64,000 nucleotides of DNA, taken from assembly GCA_033060915.1 (NCBI GenBank), contig CM065383.1, forward strand, positions 14,859,501-14,923,500, written 5' to 3'. Origin of the DNA: Euryodendron excelsum. Its lineage: Eukaryota > Streptophyta > Magnoliopsida > Ericales > Pentaphylacaceae. Positions within the stretch are counted from its first letter, which is position 1. Every line of letters begins with the position of its first letter. Under the pieces are notes generated by a model. It ran no database searches. It was not told where the DNA came from and saw only the letters and a list, made by a program, of their open reading frames with translations. The position numbers and the translations under genes are program-made. Of this stretch, positions 57,836 to 64,000 are shown piece after piece.

Positions 57836-60807
57836 TTAATTCAAACGATCACAATATCCAAGTAGGTTTAGTAACGTGAAGAATTTTTCCATAAGAAGTA
57901 CCTTTGTAAAGATATCAGCAATCTGATCATCTGTGCTGCAAAACTCTAACTTGATTTCTTCCTTAGCCACAAGGTCTCGAATAAAATGATGATGGATTTC
58001 GATGTGCTTTGTTCTTTCATGAAAAACGGGATTTTTAGTCATTGCAATAGTTGACTGGTTATCACAAAACATCACTGTAGGGCTTTCTTGCTTCTCTTTC
58101 AAATCTGCCAAAATACGCCTCATCCACACAACTTGACAAGCTGTTTTTGTAGCAGCCATATATTCAGCTTCCGAACTTGATAAAGCGATGGATTGCTGCT
58201 TGTTTGTTGCCCAATATATCATTCCTAACCCAAGGCTCAAAGAAAAACCAGAAGTACTTTTCCTATCTTCTGTACAACCAGCCTAATCACTGTCAGTATA
58301 AGACATAAGTTTAAAATTATTGACATGTTCATACCTGATTCCAATATTTAAAGTGCCACAAACATATCTGAGAATTCTTTTTGGTACACCCAAATGATGT
58401 TTACTGGGGTTTTGCATGAACCTTGAAACTAAACTGACTGGAAACATTATGTCAGGCCTAGAATGAGTGAGATAAATCAGTCCTCCTACCAAACTTCTGA
58501 ATTCTTTTGCATCTGCCCTTTCAGTTTCATCATCTAGTAGAAGCTTTTCATTGGAATTCATGGGGGTTTTTGCTGGATTGCAATTTAGCATATTAAACCT
58601 CTTCATCAAGTCACGAGCATACTTTTCTTAACCCAAGAAAATTCCAGGAGAGTCTTGAATAATTTCCATTCCTAGAAAATAGTGTAAAAGCCCCAATCTG
58701 TCATCTCAAATGTGGACATCATGCTTTGCTTGAAATCTTCAATCAAGCTTAAGGAATTTCCAGTAAATATCATGTTATCAACATATAGGCAAACAATGAG
58801 AATTTCATTATTACCTTGTACTTTCACATACATTGTCGACTCACTTTCACTTTTCTTGAAGTTGTTCCTTATAAAATATTTGTCAGTTTTTCCATACCAT
58901 GATCTTGGAGCCTGCTTGAGTCCATAGAGTGCTTTTTCCAATTTGTAGACTTTGCCTTCCATTTCTTTGACTTCAAATCCCCGAGGTTGCTCCACGTACA
59001 CCTCTTCTTCCAATTCTCCATTGAGAAAGGCTGACTTAACATAAAATTGAAAGACCTGCCAACACTTTTGAGCAGCTAAAGCTAGGACTGTTCTAATAGT
59101 ATCAAACCTTGCAACAGGTGAAAATGTTTCAAAGAAATCAATACCAAGAACCTGAGCATACCCTTTTGCAACTAACCGGGCTTTGTGCCTTTGAAGAGAT
59201 CCATCTGAATTAAACTTGGACTTGTAGACCCACTTGAGGCCAATTGCTTCCTTTCTAGTAGGTAGATCAACTAGCTTCCATGTTTTATTTCTTTCAATTG
59301 CTTCCATTTCTTCTCTCATGGCAGCATACCATTCAGGTTTTCTTGATGCATCTTCAAAAGAATCAGGTTCTAAAGCAGCAAATGCAAAGTCGCAAGTTTG
59401 GTATATGTCAGCAAGACTTCTAAACTTTCTTGAATGAGATTCTTTAAATTCATTTTCAGTTGGCAGCACATCAAATGACCCCTCTTCCTTGTCTTCAGCA
59501 AGTAAAGGAGAATCTGCAAGACTATCTTCCCACTTCCACGAGACATTTTCATTAAAAACAACATCACGGCTTACAAACAACTCATTTTTATTAGGATCAT
59601 AAAGCCTGTATCCTTTTGTTTCATCAATGTATCCAATAAGAATGCATTTTCTACTCTTATCATCTAATTTTCCTCTTTTCTCAAATGGAATGTGAGCATA
59701 AGCAATAGAGCCAAACACTTTTAATTGACTTACATTTGGCCTCCTTCCATGCCAAGCTTCATATGGAGTTCTTCCCTGAACTACTTTTGTAGGAAAACGG
59801 TTAAGCAAATATGATGCAGTAGCTACAGCTTCAGCCCAAAACTTCTTTGGAAGCCTTTTCTCTTTCAACATACATCTTGCAGCTTCAACAATGCTACGAT
59901 TCTTTCGCTCTGCGACCCCATTTTGCTGTGGAGTGAAACTTGCTGTAAGTTCTCTACGAATTCTTGCATTTTTGCACAATGTAAAAATTTCTTTCGATGT
60001 GAATTCACCACCTCGGTCAGTGCGCAAGATCTTCACGGGGTACCCGCTTTGTTTCTCAACATATGCTTTGAATTGAGAAAAAATTGAAAGTGCTTCATAT
60101 TTTAGCTTCAAAAAATAAACCCATGTCAGCCTCGAATAATCATCAACAAATATCAGAAAATACTTACTTCCTCCAATAGAAGTTGTACGCACAGGGTCGC
60201 AAATGTCTGCATGTACAAGAACTAAGGGCTCTTTTGCTCTCCAAGACTTCCCCATTTGAAAAGGAGTTCGATGCTGCTTTCCATAAACATAAGCTTCACA
60301 TATCTCATCATTTCTATGCACTGGAGGTAGTCCACTCACCATTGAATTCTTGTTTAACAAGCATAAGCCCCCAAAGTTTAAATGCCCAAACCTTTTGTGC
60401 CACAACCACGAGTCATCACTTGAATTAGCTTTGAATGCATTGAGAGTAAGCTGAAAAAATTCAATAGGGAACATTTTGTTTTCTGTCATTTTAACAGATA
60501 ACAATAATTTCTTATTCCCTTTGTTATATATCATGCATCTATCATCATCAAAAATAGCATAATGTCCTTTCATCATCGGCTGCCCTAAGCTAATCAAATT
60601 TTGAGCCAAACCCGATACATACATAACATCACGAATAAGTTTCTTACCAAATTTGGAATCAATCATGACGACTCCCTTTCCTTGCACTTGCACTTGGCTG
60701 TCATTTCCCATGTGAACCTGAGATCTCACAGATTCATCAATTTTAACAAAAATAGATTTATCTCCAGTCATATGATTACTGCAACCGCTATCTAATTACC
60801 AAACATT
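57836..60807 (-). pseudogene. pol: pol of the minus-strand copia element (PR-INT-RT-RNase H), broken
   Basis: The protease motif reads W-stop-LDSGCSNHMTGD (stop at 60796-60798), with DSG intact. One frame then runs to 58672. The integrase zinc finger HKRFGH...CEAYVYGKQH has Tyr for the last Cys. The core has VHADICDP, RTDRGGEF and NGVAERKNR. RT has WKLVDLP and ARLVAKGYAQ, then FQFYVKSAFLNG and YVDNMIFTG. Thus Tyr replaces the first catalytic Asp and Asn replaces the last Asp of YVDD. A frameshift follows near 58690, then stops near 58629 and 58284. RNase H reads YWATNKQQSIALSSSEAEY, FCDNQSTIAM, TKHIEIHHHFIRD and ADIFTK to the stop at 57836. Confidence 0.93.
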
Positions 60808-60904
60808 CTTGGTAGTTGCTGTAAGGCATGAGACAAACAAGGTTTCTTCATTTTCCTTTTCATCATTAGCCTTTTCTTCATGAAAGTGTGCTTGATTTTT
60901 TGGA

Positions 60905-61859
60905 TTATGCCAGCACTCTTTTTCTGTGTGGCCATACTTGTTACAAATGGAGCAATTAGGAATATTAGGATCTTTATTTTTGTACTAGCAATCTTGTTCC
61001 ATATGACCCTTCTTTTTGCAGTTAAAGCATAGAAGGCTATTAGTTTACCTCTGTCACCAATACCTTTATTGGGCTACCTTTGATTTCTGTTGGACTGGTT
61101 TCTTCCTTTTCCATGAAAGTTGTTATTTCTGCCTCTGCCATTGTACTTACGCCCTGATGAATTAGAACGCGTACCTCCATTTGAGCCTGTTCTACCTTCA
61201 AGCTTTGATTGAAGGGCCTGCTCCACTTGATTTCCAACAACCCTATTCAACCTCTCCTCGTGTGTTTTCAGTGAGCCATTGAGTTGAGTTAAAGATAAAG
61301 TGGACAAATCCTTTGACTCTTCAATGGCAGCAACAACACTATCAAATTTTGTAGTCAAACTTCTTAGAACTTTTTCAACAACCTTTTGGTCAGTTAAATT
61401 TTCACTAAGAGACCTTGCTTGATTAACAATGGAAGTAACTCTTGTGAGATAATCATGAATGGACTCAGAACTTTTCATCATTAGAGTTTCAAAATCACGA
61501 CGAAGAGTTTGCAATTTCAAGGTAATTACCTGACCTGATCCTTCATATTCACTCTGAAGCAACTCCTAAGCTTCTTTAGATGTCTTTGCTCCCATTATCC
61601 TTGGAAAAATTTTATCATCCAAGGCTTGTTGAATGTAAGACAAAGCCTTAGCATCCTTTCTTTTGTTTTCCCTCATCTCTGTTTTTTGAGCAGCAGTGAT
61701 TCTCCCTTCTTAGTTATCATACTCTGTATAATCAGTCTCAACTAATTCCCATAACTCAAGAGAAATAAACAATGTTTTCATTTTATGCTCCAGAATTGAT
61801 AGTTCTCACCTTTGAAAATGGAAACTGTAGGTTGAGAATTATTACTTGTAGCAGCCATT
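60905..61859 (-). pseudogene. gag: gag of the minus-strand copia element, broken
   Basis: Starts at ATG 61859 (MAATSNNSQPTVSIFKGENY), followed by a frameshift after YQFWS and stops near 61713 and 61568. It then reads QTLRRDFETLMMKSSESIHDY, KVLRSLTTKFDSVVAAIEES and an RNA-binding-like Gly/Arg/Asn-rich stretch (61180-61074). After another frameshift come CFNCKKKGHMEQDC (about 61000-61035) and CSICNKYGHTEKEC (about 60917-60957), two CX2CX4HX4C knuckles. It forms the particle core and binds RNA. Confidence 0.88.
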
Positions 61860-61920
61860 CTTTTCCTTACCTTCCCTTGCTTTTCCAGCAACTTGCTGCA
61901 GCCCCAGTTCAGTAAACCTT

Positions 61921-61933
61921 AGCTCTGATACCA
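61921..61933 (-). other. Primer binding site, initiator tRNA-Met type
   Basis: On the minus strand TGGTATCAGAGCT lies four bases inside the 5' LTR. It is an exact match to the common copia primer site. Confidence 0.92.
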
Positions 61934-61937
61934 CAAA

Positions 61938-62299
61938 TGTTGGATATAAACCAACTTAACTATTTAATAGCTAAACAAAAATAGGGCAAAAACAGGGCAA
62001 AAGAGATGAGAACCAATCTGGGAGAGAACATAATTCTTTTACTGACTGAATTTTTTCTTATATGAATTCAATCCACATAACACTCTTAAATAAGCTGCTA
62101 ATCTAGACATATGGCAGCAATAGAGAAAATAAATCAACAACTTAACAACCTTATCTAAAAGATAAGAATTTATTTAAAAATTAAAGAACACCAGATAAGT
62201 AGAAGATGAAGGAGAAAAATCAGCATCAACAGGATCAGGATTTGAACTGCAAGTAGAGAGATAATAGGAACTTCTTCAAGTTTGAATTAACTTCTAACA
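61938..62299 (-). repeat. 5' LTR of the minus-strand copia element (362 bp)
   Basis: Partner of 57493-57826, 28 bp longer. It ends at CTTCTAACA before the target duplication TAATC (62300-62304). Confidence 0.95.
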
Positions 62300-62436
62300 T
62301 AATCATGTTGATATTATTTTAATACGTTCATTAGGCTCAATGCATAGCCCTCTTTTGTACCATGTCAAACGCCACCTGTATCACTCCTTCGAACTCGAAC
62401 AAGCCACTTAAAATGGTTAACCACACTGTAAAACAG

Positions 62437-63602
62437 TGGTGATAGTTGACCCTGAGAGATACAAAAAATGGAACCTCAAACCTCAACCAAATGCCCAAAA
62501 CCCAAGAGCCAGCATTACTTATGAATCAAATAAAAGGTTGGTCCCTGGTGAGCTTGATGATTTCCTTGATCGTCAGGACTCGATGAGTGCTAAGAGCTAC
62601 ACTGAGTTACAGAGTAATAGTGGGGTGGAATGGTCTTTGTATCTGACCACACCAATAGCTGAGTTTTTTGATGCTTGGGAAGGTACTTGTTCTTTACTTC
62701 TGATATATATGTATTTGGTTTTTTTATCTTTGCTGCTTCTGCTATTTTTAATTTTTTGATGACGTGGAACCTCTCCAAGGAAGGGTCACCGTGGACCCAC
62801 CCTTGCAGAGTCCTCCGGAGTTTAAATACTTGATCATAGGCTTAGGTGTTTCTCTGTCTTATCAATATGCTTACATATGTTTGTTTGCTATCTTCATGTT
62901 TTTTTTTTCTTGCCTATCAATAAAAGTATCACATTGTATTTGAAGACAAAATAAAGGTTATGCATGAGTTCAGATTTTTCATTGCCGTATTGGAAGTGTC
63001 TATAGTAAAATTTCTATTCCCACCCTCCCTTGGGGAGTTACTTTTCGTGAATTGTATAATTTAAGCATTGCTCTTACCATCAATGTCTTCGTTGTTTATG
63101 CACTTTGAGTACTTTTGTTTGTTCGTTACAATATTTGTGGCTTATCTGCTTTTCTTACTTGCTTTAGAATTATCCTCTGAGAGTGGTCGACAGCCTCCTC
63201 CATGTGATGTTGTAGGCGAATTGTGTGAAATAAGGTTCAGTTTGTTGATGGAGATAGAGAAGCGGAAGCAAGCAGAGGAAGCCCTGGACAATATGCGAAC
63301 CCAATGGCTGAAGATTCGGCTACAGTTATCTCTTGGAGGGTTGACACTCTCTACGGATCCTATTGCTGCAGTTGAGGATGAGCAGCTGGGCATTGATCCT
63401 GCAGAAGAGCTGTGCTGTCAAGTCTATCTTGCTCGGTTTGTGTCAAATTTCATTGGGAGGGGTACTGCAAAGGCTGAGGTTGAGATGGAAATGGAAGCCC
63501 AGATAGAGTCGAAGAACTTCGAGATTGCTCGGTTATGGGACAGATTTCATTACTACGAGGCTGTGAATCGGGAGATGTCCCAGAGGAACCAGGAAGCTGT
63601 GG
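62437..63602 (+). CDS. Conserved-looking plant coiled-coil protein, partial, two exons visible
   Basis: Exon 62437-62682 encodes VIVDPERYKKWNLKPQPN, then LVPGELDDFLDRQDS and SGVEWSLYLTTPIAEFFDAW. Donor GTACTT is at 62683 (phase 1). A pyrimidine-rich acceptor (cttttcttacttgctttag) ends at 63167, and exon 63168-63602 joins in the matching phase. It encodes QPPPCDVVGELCEIRF, EIEKRKQAEEALDNMRTQW, EELCCQVYLARFVSNFIGR, then KAEVEMEMEAQIESKNFEI and RLWDRFHYYEAVNREMSQ, ending at a GTGAGG donor (63603, phase 1). No stop interrupts the roughly 227 codons. Heptad-like Leu/Glu patterns indicate coiled coils. The upstream start is uncertain: an AG precedes 62437, so there is probably an earlier exon, and the copia element ends only 137 bp upstream. 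The last exon is not recognised in the window. Function unknown; no enzyme motif seen. Confidence 0.75.
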
Positions 63603-64000
63603 GTGAGGTTTCTTCTTCTTCTTCTCAATTGGTGGTGGTGGCGGTAATTTGGGGGGGTGTGAGGTGGGAGTTGTGGTGGTGGTTTAAATTCTTTACCTTA
63701 CAATTTTACTAATTTTTTACCATCTTAGAAGCTTACTTCTAGCGATACTACTAGATGCTCTCTATTTATGTTTGTTCTGTGTCAGCTTTTGTGATTTTTC
63801 ATTTCTCTTTGCTGAGTTGTAGCCCAGCTTATAAATAATCAGACGCAGTATGGATGCTGGTATGATAGGTAAGAGTGACATGATGATGAGAGGGGCAACT
63901 GGTGTGTGAGTCAAACCGAAAATTTTGAACAATGAGAATCGAATAGCTATTTTTTGTGAGGAATCATTTATCGTTATGGCCATTTCTTTTTTCAATTGGT
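63603..64000. other. Probable intron of the coiled-coil gene to the window edge
   Basis: Begins GTGAGGTTTCTTCTTC after the second exon. G/T-rich and T-rich with no convincing further exon. A short AG-bounded stretch at about 63844-63870 was considered, but it lacks coding support. Confidence 0.45.

Larger units (their letters stand above)
57493..62299 (-). mobile_element. Ty1/copia retrotransposon on the minus strand, structurally complete, decayed coding
   Basis: LTRs at 57493-57826 and 61938-62299 begin TGTTGGATATAAACC (+ strand) and end CTTCTAACA. The perfect target duplication TAATC lies at 57488-57492 and 62300-62304. Primer site AGCTCTGATACCA (61921-61933) and the PPT complement TGCTCTCCCTTAATTC (57827-57842) fix the orientation. 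Gag, two zinc knuckles, protease, integrase, RT and RNase H are in copia order. The LTRs differ by a 28-bp indel and about nine substitutions counted by eye. The insertion is therefore fairly young even though its coding region carries several lesions. Confidence 0.95.

Noticed and set aside
1..64000. tRNA, rRNA, organellar or bacterial genes
   Set aside because: No cloverleaf, rRNA core or organellar gene was recognised on either strand. The tRNA-like matches are retrotransposon primer sites.

Overview
The window is plant nuclear DNA, most likely from a flowering plant with a repeat-rich genome. Evidence: several plant LTR-retrotransposon lineages with tRNA-type primer sites, plant-type TATA boxes (CTATAAATA) and splice sites, and one intron-containing host gene at the right edge. 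The species cannot be named from this. About 90% of the window is nested LTR retrotransposons, nearly all with stop codons or frameshifts.

Layout. (1) 213-16745: a SIRE/Maximus-like Ty1/copia element on the + strand, flanked by the target duplication GGTTA. It has 1.46-kb LTRs, broken gag and pol, and a broken extra ORF downstream of pol. A reverse-orientation solo LTR (6197-8172) interrupts its RNase H, and an Ogre-type solo LTR (11826-16024, target CACAT) sits in its 3' LTR. (2) 17279-19755: a truncated minus-strand chromovirus-like LTR piece. (3) 19756-20950 and 55807-56481: the two parts of a long inverted repeat (arms about 830 bp, centre about 20583). It was split by (4) an Athila-like Ty3/gypsy element on the minus strand (20951-55806). 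(5) Inside the Athila lies a 22.8-kb Ogre/Tat-like element (23111-45867). It has 4.4-kb LTRs and a tRNA-Arg-type primer site, encodes only Gag in sense, and carries an antisense ORF resembling a plant mobile domain protein. (6) Inside that is a divergent 4.8-kb solo LTR (28274-33109, target ACCTG). (7) 57493-62299: a 4.8-kb minus-strand Ty1/copia element with target TAATC. (8) 62437-63602: two exons of a conserved-looking coiled-coil host gene.

Insertion order from the nesting: inverted repeat, then Athila, then Ogre-like element, then solo LTR. The copia elements are independent insertions.

Most interesting pattern. Three unrelated LTR elements here (copia/SIRE, gypsy/Athila, gypsy/Ogre-like) each carry an extra ORF beyond gag-pol. 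In each, the palindromic repeat array found in the LTR promoter region recurs upstream of that extra ORF: GTCGAC-type in the SIRE element, GTTCGAAC-type in the Athila, GGTGCCAC/GTGGTGCC-type in the Ogre-like element. In the first two the copied module also includes a TATA-like stretch. This suggests the accessory genes gained their own promoters by copying LTR promoter modules. That is inference from reading the sequence and has not been tested.
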